From: a bacterium
Lineage (GTDB): Bacteria; T1Sed10-126
Length of the DNA stretch: 21,877 nucleotides
Assembly: GCA_003557545.1 (NCBI GenBank)
Contig: PWOD01000217.1
Location: 1-21,877 of the forward strand
Reading direction: 5' to 3'
Shown here: positions 1 through 6,744 of the stretch, piece by piece
Position numbering within the stretch: position 1 is the first letter of the stretch
Layout of the letters: each line of letters begins with the position of its first letter
Made by a program: the position numbers and the translations under genes
Notes under the pieces: model-generated
The model's database searches: none
Told to the model about the DNA's origin: nothing
What the model saw: only the letters and a program-made list of their open reading frames with translations

Positions 1-106
1 GTTTAACTTTGAGTAGATTTGATATACTACTTTAGCCATCTACTAGAACTAGTTGAAAATCTATTGGATGAGTGATTTAAGAAAATAGTTATGGAGGTTA
101 AATAAA

Positions 107-574
107 ATGGCAGATCAGCAGGAGTTTACTATTGGCGATGTGAGTAATGAGGTTTCCCTTCCGGAGTCGACCATCCGATATTATGACCGAGAATTTGCCG
201 ACTATCTGGCAATCGAGAGGGATAAAAACAACCAACGAATTTTTACTGAGCAAAACATTAAAGATCTTGAATATATAAGGTATCTGCTTAAACGAGAAAA
301 TTATACGGTCGAACAGGTTAAGAAAAAACTGGCGGCTGAATCAGAATTAAAGGATCGTCAGGATCAACTCGAGGAGGAACCAGCGGACAATTCGGGAGCG
401 GAGTTCAGCCAGGAGTTTCTGGAGAATCTTTCTGAGATATTCGAAAACTTTGAAAGCAGGTTGGAACGAATTGAGGCGCAGCTTGAAGAGTTCGCCACAG
501 GACAGGCCGAGTTGAAATCTCTGTTAGATATGAATTTACAACGCTATAACAAGCTGGTTGAAAAGCTTTTTTAA
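107..574 (+). CDS. MerR-like HTH regulator with coiled-coil tail
   Basis: Predicted DNA-binding protein of 155 aa. Residues 7-75 read as a MerR-type winged helix-turn-helix: TIGDVSNEVSLPESTIRYYD is the recognition region, followed by a wing with NNQRIFTEQNI. Residues 76-98 are a charged acidic linker. Residues 100-155 are Leu/Glu/Phe-rich with heptad spacing and probably form a dimerising coiled coil. There is no Cys or other ligand site in the tail, so it is not a classical metal-sensing MerR. The layout (HTH plus coiled coil) also resembles RacA-like chromosome-anchoring proteins. ATG start is supported by GGAGG at about 93-97. It stands alone: the next gene begins about 1.46 kb later, so a target cannot be read from context. 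The fold is fairly secure; the role is unknown. Confidence 0.8.
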   Translation: MADQQEFTIGDVSNEVSLPESTIRYYDREFADYLAIERDKNNQRIFTEQNIKDLEYIRYLLKRENYTVEQVKKKLAAESELKDRQDQLEEEPADNSGAEFSQEFLENLSEIFENFESRLERIEAQLEEFATGQAELKSLLDMNLQRYNKLVEKLF

Positions 575-683
575 ATCTCAACAGAAAAATCTAAGATAAA
601 TCAAACAACCCGCCGGGATACAGACGGTTCATATGATAAAGCTATAATTTACTTTGGTTTAAATAATTAAACTACATTATAAC

Positions 684-786
684 GGATTTAAGCATTAAAA
701 ATAGCGTCAAATTGTCAAAAATGACAAAGTTGCCATTTAACCGGATTGACGGTTCAACAAGAGCTCTTCTAACTATGCTTAAATCC
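684..786. repeat. Perfect 12-bp inverted repeat enclosing smaller palindromes
   Basis: GGATTTAAGCAT (684-695) is the exact reverse complement of ATGCTTAAATCC (775-786). Between the arms lie TTGTCA-aaaa-TGACAA (712-727), AACCG-gattga-CGGTT (739-754) and the palindrome AAGAGCTCTT (759-768). As RNA this could fold as an outer stem closing a junction with two or three short hairpins; as DNA the inner palindromes could be protein-binding sites. No target-site duplication is visible at the outer ends, which argues against a simple transposon end pair. Confidence 0.5.
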
Positions 787-859
787 TGCCATGTTATTTG
801 AAATTATCCTTATTGTTTTCAAGTTGAAATCGGTTGAAAGGTCATGTAAACCGGCAAGG

Positions 860-880
860 ACCCCTTTTCAGGGGTTTTGA
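860..880 (+). terminator. Weak candidate intrinsic terminator
   Basis: ACCCCT (860-865), loop TTTC, AGGGGT (870-875) gives a 6-bp GC-rich hairpin whose 3' arm runs into only four T in total (874-878 region). It lies about 290 bases after the MerR-like gene, which is far for that gene. The short T tract makes termination uncertain; it could be part of another structured element. Confidence 0.3.
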
Positions 881-1036
881 CAGGATTGATATCAGGGCTT
901 GAGTGGATAATTTAACTTAGCTGCCAGCCAAACTTGAGGCTACAGTTCAGACCGTAACGCTCGACCTGCTGACTGTTTTCTTCTAAATTAACCCTTTGAC
1001 TGGATGGAATTTATTGGTGTCGGTTGATAGTCTCAG

Positions 1037-1067
1037 TCGAAATCACCGCTAACAACTGGGATTTCGA
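1037..1067. repeat. 8-bp inverted repeat
   Basis: TCGAAATC (1037-1044) pairs exactly with GATTTCGA (1060-1067) across a 15-base loop. No T-run follows, so it does not look like a terminator. It is one of several stem candidates in the gene-free region. Confidence 0.35.
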
Positions 1068-1170
1068 AGGAAAAATCCGCTGAAAAACTGTCTCGATTTT
1101 TTCCCGAAAATTAGCCAGGCAATTTTATACGAGTATGAAAAGGCCCTTTATTTTTATCCCGGTAAATATT

Positions 1171-1274
1171 TTCTTCAGCTATTTGGCTGGAATTTTGGTC
1201 AGCTTCTTCAGCTGATTTGTCCGCTAATTTTTACAGTCAAAAATCTAGTTTGAGAGAATTTTAGCCAGCTTTTT
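1171..1274. repeat. Degenerate direct-repeat patch (33-base spacing)
   Basis: TTCTTCAGCT occurs exactly at 1171-1180 and 1204-1213, 33 bases apart, each followed by an ATTTG-containing stretch and then AATTTT. A related pair is GAATTTTGGTCAGCTTCTT (1190-1208) and GAATTTTAGCCAGCTTTTT (1256-1274), matching at 16 of 19 positions. Read on the minus strand, the 33-base unit gives 11-residue Ala-Glu-Glu-rich units in a short open stretch without a start codon, which would fit the remains of a coiled-coil gene. It is not an intact gene. Confidence 0.4.
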
Positions 1275-1298
1275 AAAACCCTTAACTTTAGGTGAAGT

Positions 1299-1348
1299 GG
1301 CTGATTAGTTCAGCTTTTTATCTGGATTTTTACCCGACCTAATCAGTC
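1299..1348. repeat. Inverted repeat with a competing hairpin
   Basis: GGCTGATTAG (1299-1308) can pair with CTAATCAGTC (1339-1348): eight perfect pairs, one G-U and one more G-C, loop 30 bases. The left arm can instead form the local hairpin GCTGA-ttagt-TCAGC (1300-1314). The two structures exclude each other, as in some RNA switches, but no known riboswitch class was recognised. Confidence 0.35.
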
Positions 1349-1837
1349 CGGCAAGTTCAATTTATCTACGGTTTTTTCAACTTTTGTCAGGTCTGGATTT
1401 ATCCTCTGATCCAATCAGTTTTCTGAGGCTGTCAAACTCCCAATATCTGTCTGTGGCTAGAATCATCTATCAAGCCCCTAAAGTAATTTTTAATCTGGCA
1501 AGCTATGTACAGAGCTCAGATGGTCTATCCTGTAGGACTGATTTGAGGAGTTAAAGTAAGTTGGCTGTCGAGTCGGATTTTTTTCCCTTAAGTGGAATTC
1601 AGTCGAGGTCCAACCGGCTCTTCGGTTTTCAATCGGATTGGGCCATAAATCTATTCGGTTAATTTACCGCTCCGTCCGTAAAAAACTTTAACCTTTGTTT
1701 AGGCTTTTGCTAAGTTGTCAATCCAGTTTAATCTTTCTGGAACTCTATAGACTGTTTTTCAACCTATCCGATGGGAGAATATTATTTTGTCGCTTTCAAC
1801 CTCCCGTACTTATATTCAAACCTGATAGTTTAAAATC

Positions 1838-1858
1838 CTTACCATTTGTCTGGGTAAG
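1838..1858. repeat. Short hairpin upstream of operon
   Basis: CTTACC (1838-1843) pairs with GGTAAG (1853-1858), loop 9 bases. It lies about 180 bases before the NYN gene. No T-run follows, so it is not an obvious terminator. Confidence 0.25.
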
Positions 1859-1888
1859 CTGTTAAACTTATAAGCTATAAAATTGATG

Positions 1889-1894
1889 TACAAT
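1889..1894 (+). promoter_or_regulatory. Possible -10 element (weak)
   Basis: TACAAT differs from the TATAAT consensus at one base and lies in an AT-rich stretch about 140 bases before the first gene of the long operon. No good -35 hexamer is found at 16-18 bases upstream. It is offered only as the likeliest promoter position in this gap. Confidence 0.25.
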
Positions 1895-1910
1895 AATTAA
1901 AAATTGTTTC

Positions 1911-1961
1911 ATGAAAGGAGGAATTATCAGCTGCGGAAGTTGGATTTTAAATTTGTTGTAG
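1911..1961 (+). other. Mini-ORF and orphan ribosome-binding-like site
   Basis: AAAGGAGG at 1914-1921 is a near-ideal Shine-Dalgarno sequence, yet no ATG or GTG follows at normal spacing; only a CTG at 1931 fits. The same bases lie inside a 16-codon frame, ATG 1911 to TAG 1959-1961 (MKGGIISCGSWILNLL), which has no ribosome site of its own. The peptide has a single Trp and no His, so it is not a typical his or trp attenuation leader. It may be coincidence. Confidence 0.2.
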
Positions 1962-2036
1962 TATTAACAGGCTATTAGTCAAAAATAATTACTCGGTACA
2001 ACCAATATTTTCAAAATAATTAAGGAGTGGCAACTT

Positions 2037-2534
2037 ATGTCAAACAAGCGCGAGATAAATAAACATCAAAGGGTGGGAGTTTTTGTTGATGTTCAAAACA
2101 TGTATTATTCAGCACGCTATCAATATAATTCAAAGGTCAATTTTCAAAAACTGATTGACAAGACAGTTCGGGGCAGAAAAAAGATCCGGGCTATTGCTTA
2201 CCTTGTACAATCGGAAGAGATTGATCAGTCTCGTTTTGAGGAGATTTTAGATGAATCGGGATATGAGGTAAAAAACAAACAGCTCCGCACCCGGCCGGAT
2301 GGTAGTTCTAAGGCGGACTGGGACATGGGAATAGCTATTGACGCTATTGCGATTGGCGAGAAGGTTGACGTGGTCTGTCTGGTAAGTGGTGATGGAGATT
2401 TCGTTGATCTGGTAGAGATGCTGAAGGGGAACGGAGTCAAAGTCGAAGTTTTTTCATTTCCTTCGAGCACAGCTGAGGAGCTCAAAATTGCATCTACAGA
2501 ATATTATCCTATGGCTGAAGATTATCTTCTGTAG
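2037..2534 (+). CDS. NYN-domain (LabA-like) putative RNase
   Basis: A 165-aa protein with the NYN/LabA fold of the PIN-like nuclease superfamily. Visible motifs are VFVDVQNMYYSA (16-27, with D18 and N21), SKADWDMGIAIDAI (91-104, with D94, D96 and D102) and CLVSGDGDFVDLVEMLKGNG (114-133, with D119 and D121). These Asp positions are where the family's metal-binding acidic residues lie, so catalysis is plausible, probably on RNA; the substrate is unknown. The length fits a stand-alone NYN protein. ATG is preceded by AAGGAG (2022-2027) with nine-base spacing. The stop lies 12 bases before the chosen gshB start, so it is probably the first gene of the gshB-his-trp operon. No functional link to amino acid synthesis is evident. 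Confidence 0.85.
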   Translation: MSNKREINKHQRVGVFVDVQNMYYSARYQYNSKVNFQKLIDKTVRGRKKIRAIAYLVQSEEIDQSRFEEILDESGYEVKNKQLRTRPDGSSKADWDMGIAIDAIAIGEKVDVVCLVSGDGDFVDLVEMLKGNGVKVEVFSFPSSTAEELKIASTEYYPMAEDYLL

Positions 2535-2546
2535 CAGGTGTTTGAA

Positions 2547-3503
2547 GTGACCCGGAAGCATCTTTTTTTAATGGATCCTCTACCACATCAGGTGGATCCT
2601 GAGCATGATACAACTTATTTATTGATCAAGGAGACGGCAGGTCGTGGGATAGAAAGCTGGGTGGCTCCCGCCTGTCAGTTGAGTTTGCAACAGGCGGGGC
2701 TAAAAATCGCGGCCCGGCGAGTTGAGATGGATAGTGGAGGAGATGCCGACAGAGTCGAATATTCAGAGGAAGAGCTGCTGAATGCTGATCAGTTTGACCT
2801 GATCTGGCTGCGTGAAGACCCGCCGTTCAATCGTGATTACCTGTATACAACATACCTGCTGGAAAAAACTACTACACCGGTAGTCAATCATCCGGCAGGG
2901 GTCAGGGATTCGAATGAAAAGTTGTTGATTTTTGAGTTCCCTGAGTTGATTCCACAGAGTTGGGTGGGAGCTAATTTCAAACGGGCGCTAGAATTTATCC
3001 GTGCAGTTAATGGTCGGGCTGTGCTGAAATCACTATCAGGTTTTGGTGGTGAAGAGGTTTATCTGCTAGAGCTTAAGAAAGCTGGCCTGGAGGAGTTGTT
3101 CAACCGGGAGACAGTCAATGGAACCCGGCCTGTTATGCTGCAGGAGTTTCTGGAAGCAGTATGTGAACAGGGAGATCGCCGGGTGTTATTGTTGGACGGT
3201 GAGCCGCTTGGAGGTTTAACGCGCCATCCGGCAGCGGGAGATTTTCGGGCCAACTTACATTCTGGTGGGAGGTCCGGCGAGGCTTATCTGACTGATCAGG
3301 AAAAGCATGTCTGCCGTCAGCTCAAACCGGTTTTGCAGAAACGTGGATTGTTTTTTGTTGGACTGGACATGATCGGCGATAAGATTACCGAGATTAATGT
3401 TACAAGTCCGACATGTTTACAGGAAATCAATCGTGCCACAGGAAGCTCGCTGGAAAAGCAGGTTATAGATCAGGCGGAGCAGCTGAGTATGCTGAATTTT
3501 TAG
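2547..3503 (+). CDS. gshB: Glutathione synthetase-like ATP-grasp ligase
   Basis: Resembles bacterial GshB (gamma-Glu-Cys + Gly + ATP to glutathione) from end to end; 318 aa against about 315 in E. coli. Recognisable blocks: LMDPL (8-12), WLREDPPFNRDYLYTTYLLE (87-106), NHPAGVRDSNEKL (114-126), the ATP-grasp Gly-rich loop KSLSGFGGEEV (161-171), RRVLLLDGEPL (211-221), RANLHSGGR (234-242) and the metal/substrate block FVGLDMIGDK then TEINVTSPTC (270-290). GTG at 2547 is chosen because AGGTG at 2536-2540 is well spaced; an in-frame GTG at 2538 has no ribosome site. No gshA or gshF is in the window. The proteobacterial-type enzyme is unexpected in a Firmicute. A related substrate cannot be excluded, but motif agreement with GshB is strong. 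Confidence 0.85.
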   Translation: MTRKHLFLMDPLPHQVDPEHDTTYLLIKETAGRGIESWVAPACQLSLQQAGLKIAARRVEMDSGGDADRVEYSEEELLNADQFDLIWLREDPPFNRDYLYTTYLLEKTTTPVVNHPAGVRDSNEKLLIFEFPELIPQSWVGANFKRALEFIRAVNGRAVLKSLSGFGGEEVYLLELKKAGLEELFNRETVNGTRPVMLQEFLEAVCEQGDRRVLLLDGEPLGGLTRHPAAGDFRANLHSGGRSGEAYLTDQEKHVCRQLKPVLQKRGLFFVGLDMIGDKITEINVTSPTCLQEINRATGSSLEKQVIDQAEQLSMLNF

Positions 3504-3519
3504 TCAAGGATTGATAGAT

Positions 3520-4143
3520 ATGTTAACTTTTGCTCTTCCCAAGGGAAGAATGTTCTTTGAAACAATGGATTGTCTGGCGGCGGCCGGATGGGAGATACCG
3601 GAATTTGATCCAGATGAACGCAAACTGATTTTTTACGATTGTGATCAGGATTTTAAATTTGTTCTGGTGAAACCCTACGATGTACCGACCTATGTAGAGT
3701 ATGGGACGGCCGACATCGGTGTTTCTGGTAAAGATGTCATTGAAGAGCGAGAAGCCAACGTATATGAGCTACTTGATTTAAAGTTTTCTGGCTGCCGACT
3801 TTCTGTGGCCGGGCCCAGAGATAATGGTATTTCACGAAAAAGTGGGACCCTTCGGGTTGCAACTGAGTTTACCCGGCTTGCTGAGAACTATTTTTCTTCC
3901 CGGGGGGAAAATGTGGAGATTATAAAATTACATGGTTCGGTCGAGCTGGCCCCGCTTTTGGGTCTGGCTGACCAGATAGTCGATATTGTTTCAAGTGGGA
4001 AAACATTAAAACAGAATAATCTGGAAGAGAAGCAGACAATCTTACAGTCCTCGGCCCGATTGATAGTTAACCGACCGGCTCTTAAACTGCATCAGACGGA
4101 GATCAAAAAAACGCTGGAGAGATTGAAGGGAGTACTTAATTGA
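3520..4143 (+). CDS. hisG: ATP phosphoribosyltransferase, short form
   Basis: First step of histidine synthesis: ATP + PRPP to phosphoribosyl-ATP. The 207-aa protein has the catalytic domain only: LTFALPKGRM at the N-terminus, YVEYGTADIGVSGKDV (58-73), and the PRPP-binding region GSVELAPLLGLADQIVDIVS (139-158) followed by SGKTL. The C-terminal ACT-like regulatory domain of long HisG is absent. Known short HisG proteins need HisZ as a regulatory subunit, and no hisZ is in the window. ATG at 3520 is chosen because AAGGA (3506-3510) is nine bases away; TTG at 3511 would sit directly against that site. It lies 16 bases after gshB and its TGA shares one base with the hisD ATG. Confidence 0.95.
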   Translation: MLTFALPKGRMFFETMDCLAAAGWEIPEFDPDERKLIFYDCDQDFKFVLVKPYDVPTYVEYGTADIGVSGKDVIEEREANVYELLDLKFSGCRLSVAGPRDNGISRKSGTLRVATEFTRLAENYFSSRGENVEIIKLHGSVELAPLLGLADQIVDIVSSGKTLKQNNLEEKQTILQSSARLIVNRPALKLHQTEIKKTLERLKGVLN

Positions 4144-5435
4144 TGATAGAAATTTATGATACTAATAAGAAACCCATCAACTTTAGTTACCAGCAGTCAG
4201 CTGATGATGACCGGAAGATCCGTAAGCAGGTTCAGGAGATGGTCAATCTTGTTAAAAATGACGGCTGGCCGGCTGTGGTTGATTATTCAGAAAAATATGA
4301 TGGAGTAAAGCCGGCGACTGATCCGGTAACAAAAGAGCAGCTGGTGCGTGCCTGGGAAGCTCTGGATCCTGATCAACAAAAAGCATTGAAATTAGCCCGA
4401 CAAAGGATTGAACGTTATCAGAGGGGCTTACTACCGGAATCGAAGTTATTTACCGAACTGTCCGGTGGAGTTCTCGGAGATCTGGTCAGGCCGGTCGGTC
4501 GAGCCGGATGTTATATACCCGGAGGTCATGTGCCATTACCTTCGTCGGTTTTAATGACCGGTTATATTGCCGAGGTGGCCGGGGTTAAAGAGATAATTCT
4601 CTGTTCACCACCCGGGCAGGATGGATTGCCACATCCGGTTATTCAGGCGGCCGCAAGTCTGTTGAAAGATGTTAAGCTGTTTGGTGTGGGCGGGGTTCAG
4701 GCAGTTGCGGCCATGGCTTATGGAGCCGGAAAAATTCCTCCGGTAGATATTGTCGCCGGGCCCGGTAACAGTTATGTTACCCTGGCTAAAAAGGAGGTTT
4801 ACGGTGATGTTGATATAGACATGCTGGCCGGTCCATCAGAGATAGCAATCATTGCTGAAGCATCCGCTGCAGAACCGCGATTGATTGCTGCCGATCTACT
4901 GTCTCAGGCAGAGCATGATGCGGAAGCTCGGGTTTTTTTGTTTACTCCAGAATTGGAGTTGATTGAGGCAGTACGTCGGGAATTAAGCCAGCTTGTTAAA
5001 GATCATCAGCATGAAGCTGTGATTCTTAGTTCGTTGAAAAACTCCGGGCTTGTTCATACAGAAGATCTTGACGAAGCGGTGGAGCTGTCCAATCAGCTGG
5101 CTCCAGAACATTTAGAACTACAGGTTGAAGAGCCGCTACTGCTGGCCAGAAACTGTAAAAACGCCGGTGCTATATTTTGTGGTAACTGGACTCCTGAACC
5201 AATCGGTGATTATGTCGCAGGTCCGAGTCATACCCTGCCAACCGGAGGCAGTGCCAGGTTCTTTAGTCCCCTGTCAGTATATAGTTTTATTCGTCATCAA
5301 TCGTTGGTGGCTCTTAATGAAGCTGACTATCGAAAGATATATGAGGAAACGGAAACGCTGGCTGAGATGGAATCACTACCTGCTCACCGCTATAGTTCGG
5401 CGGTCAGGCGGGAAATTTTAGATGATGGCAGATAA
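4143..5435 (+). CDS. hisD: Histidinol dehydrogenase
   Basis: Zn-dependent, NAD-linked enzyme for the last two oxidations, histidinol to histidine. About 430 aa, full length. Visible family blocks: GRAGCYIPGGHVPLPSSVLM, VDIVAGPGNSYVTLAKKEVY, DIDMLAGPSEIAIIAE, LLSQAEHDAEA (Zn-ligand Gln and His), APEHLEL (catalytic Glu-His pair), PIGDYVAGPSHTLPTGGSAR (Zn-ligand Asp) and LPAHRYSSAV (Zn-ligand His near the C-terminus). ATG 4143 overlaps the hisG stop by one base (TGATG); AAGGGAG at 4126-4132 serves as ribosome site. TTG at 4140 is an alternative. The one-base overlap suggests translational coupling. hisC, which often follows hisD, is not present here. Confidence 0.95.
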   Translation: MIEIYDTNKKPINFSYQQSADDDRKIRKQVQEMVNLVKNDGWPAVVDYSEKYDGVKPATDPVTKEQLVRAWEALDPDQQKALKLARQRIERYQRGLLPESKLFTELSGGVLGDLVRPVGRAGCYIPGGHVPLPSSVLMTGYIAEVAGVKEIILCSPPGQDGLPHPVIQAAASLLKDVKLFGVGGVQAVAAMAYGAGKIPPVDIVAGPGNSYVTLAKKEVYGDVDIDMLAGPSEIAIIAEASAAEPRLIAADLLSQAEHDAEARVFLFTPELELIEAVRRELSQLVKDHQHEAVILSSLKNSGLVHTEDLDEAVELSNQLAPEHLELQVEEPLLLARNCKNAGAIFCGNWTPEPIGDYVAGPSHTLPTGGSARFFSPLSVYSFIRHQSLVALNEADYRKIYEETETLAEMESLPAHRYSSAVRREILDDGR

Positions 5436-5464
5436 AAATTTACGATTAACTATGGGGTGTTTTT

Positions 5465-6049
5465 ATGCATAGAACTGCGCTGGTGAAAAGACAGACGGCC
5501 GAAACAGAACTGGTAGTCGAGATCGACCTTGATGAATACAATGATCCGCTTATTAATAGTTCTATACCGTTTTTTGATCATATGCTGGATCAGCTGGCAA
5601 AACATTCAGGATTTGCTCTGAGAGTTGAAGGAACTGGCGATACGGAGATTGACACTCATCATCTAATAGAAGATACAGGTATCGTCCTGGGTCGAGCCCT
5701 CAACCAGGCTCTTGATAAGCGGATTGGGATTGTTCGTTATGCCAGTATCAACCTGGTGTTTGATGAGGCGATGATAAGAGGAGCTATTGATATAAGTGGC
5801 CGGCCCTACTTCGATGGTAATCTCGATGTTGATGGTGACATAGAGGGCTTCCCACTGGAGGTATTGCCGGAGTTTTTTAGAGCTTTTACCGATCAGGCAA
5901 AACTAACCTTACATCTCGATCAGCTGAAGCCGGCCAATAAGCATCATCTGGCCGAAGCCTCTTTCAAATGTCTGGCAAAGCTGCTTAAAGCAGCTGTTAA
6001 AATTGAAGGCAAGGATATACCTTCTACCAAGGGAACGTTGACCGATTGA
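5465..6049 (+). CDS. hisB: Imidazoleglycerol-phosphate dehydratase
   Basis: Converts imidazoleglycerol phosphate to imidazoleacetol phosphate. 194 aa, the monofunctional size; there is no N-terminal histidinol-phosphatase domain as in E. coli HisB. The two Mn-binding motifs are present: DTHHLIED (63-70) and NKHHLAEA (158-165). FFDHMLDQLAKHSGF (36-50) and the C-terminal PSTKG are also typical. It starts 29 bases after hisD with GGGGTG (5453-5458) upstream. The last bases overlap the TTG start of hisH (TTGA, 6046-6049). A separate histidinol-phosphate phosphatase must be encoded elsewhere if the pathway is complete. Confidence 0.95.
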   Translation: MHRTALVKRQTAETELVVEIDLDEYNDPLINSSIPFFDHMLDQLAKHSGFALRVEGTGDTEIDTHHLIEDTGIVLGRALNQALDKRIGIVRYASINLVFDEAMIRGAIDISGRPYFDGNLDVDGDIEGFPLEVLPEFFRAFTDQAKLTLHLDQLKPANKHHLAEASFKCLAKLLKAAVKIEGKDIPSTKGTLTD

Positions 6050-6687
6050 TAGGGATAGTTGATTATGGAATGGGCAATCTTCGATCGGTTCAGAAAGCCT
6101 TTGAAAGGATTGGATATCCAGCGTCACTTATTAATCATTCGGCTGCTCTTAAAAGAGCTGAGTTAATAGTACTGCCCGGTGTGGGAGCCTTTGATCGTGC
6201 AGTGACTAACTTAAAAAGCAGTGGATCATGGGATGTTGTATTAAATCATCTTGAACTGGGGAAACCTTATCTGGGGGTCTGTCTGGGTTTACAGTTGCTA
6301 TTTGAAGGAAGTGAAGAGGGTTCGGAGCAGGGGTTGGGATTTTTCCAGGGGCAGGTGGTACGTTTTAAACATGTTGAACCGGTACCGCACATGGGTTGGA
6401 ACGAAGTAAACTGGACCGGTGTGGCTGAGGATCTGTTGCCGGATAATGTCAGTCAGCCCTGTTATTATTTTGTTCATTCTTATTATCCCCGGCCGCGCGA
6501 CCGGAAAATCGTTGCAGCGACCGCCAACTATGGTGAAGATTTCTGCGTGGCTGTTCGAAAAGGTGAATGTATGGGCATACAGTTCCACCCGGAAAAAAGT
6601 CAGTTTGCCGGACTTGATCTATTGAAAAAATATTGCGATAGCTTGATCAGCCGGGGCCATCTTTCAATCGTCGATGCAGTTTCGTAA
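6046..6687 (+). CDS. hisH: Imidazole glycerol phosphate synthase, glutaminase subunit
   Basis: Class I glutamine amidotransferase that feeds ammonia to HisF. 213 aa. The N-terminus has GIVDYGMGNL (3-12); LPGVGAF (43-49) forms the oxyanion region; the triad is Cys79 in GVCLGLQLLFEG, His181 and Glu183 in GIQFHPEKSQ. The start is TTG at 6046, overlapping the hisB stop by four bases, with AAGGGA at 6029-6034; no later ATG keeps the conserved N-terminus. The overlap suggests reinitiation after hisB. HisH and HisF form a heterodimer; here hisA sits between them. Confidence 0.93.
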   Translation: MIGIVDYGMGNLRSVQKAFERIGYPASLINHSAALKRAELIVLPGVGAFDRAVTNLKSSGSWDVVLNHLELGKPYLGVCLGLQLLFEGSEEGSEQGLGFFQGQVVRFKHVEPVPHMGWNEVNWTGVAEDLLPDNVSQPCYYFVHSYYPRPRDRKIVAATANYGEDFCVAVRKGECMGIQFHPEKSQFAGLDLLKKYCDSLISRGHLSIVDAVS

Positions 6688-6744
6688 GGATAGAAATTTG
6701 AGTAGATCTGAGAATAATGTTATCCATAGAAGGGAGCAAATTTA

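Larger units (their letters stand above)
575..2036. other. 1.46 kb gene-free region rich in inverted repeats
   Basis: No reading frame with a plausible start, ribosome site and coding look was found on either strand; stops are frequent in all frames. The + strand is T-rich. The region holds several inverted repeats (684-786, 860-875, 1037-1067, 1299-1348, 1838-1858) and a degenerate direct-repeat patch (1171-1274). I looked for tmRNA, RNase P RNA, SRP RNA, 6S RNA and T-box signature sequences and recognised none. It may contain unrecognised structured RNA, a long 5' leader for the downstream operon, or a thoroughly decayed gene. Confidence 0.6.

Noticed and set aside
1-106. TAGATTT/AAATCTA inverted repeat (14-20, 57-63) and AACTAGTT palindrome as a MerR operator
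   Set aside because: Short, AT-rich and not placed within a recognisable long-spacer MerR promoter; too weak to annotate.
684-786. Insertion sequence or MITE bounded by the 12-bp inverted repeat
   Set aside because: No target-site duplication and no second copy in the window; kept only as a repeat or RNA candidate.
575-2036. tmRNA, RNase P RNA, 6S, SRP RNA, OLE RNA or T-box leader in the large gap
   Set aside because: None of the signature sequences I know for these was seen on either strand, and the OLE gene context is absent.
2225-2485. Minus-strand ORF inside the NYN gene
   Set aside because: It mirrors a real gene in another frame, is Ser/Thr-rich low-complexity sequence and has no ribosome site.
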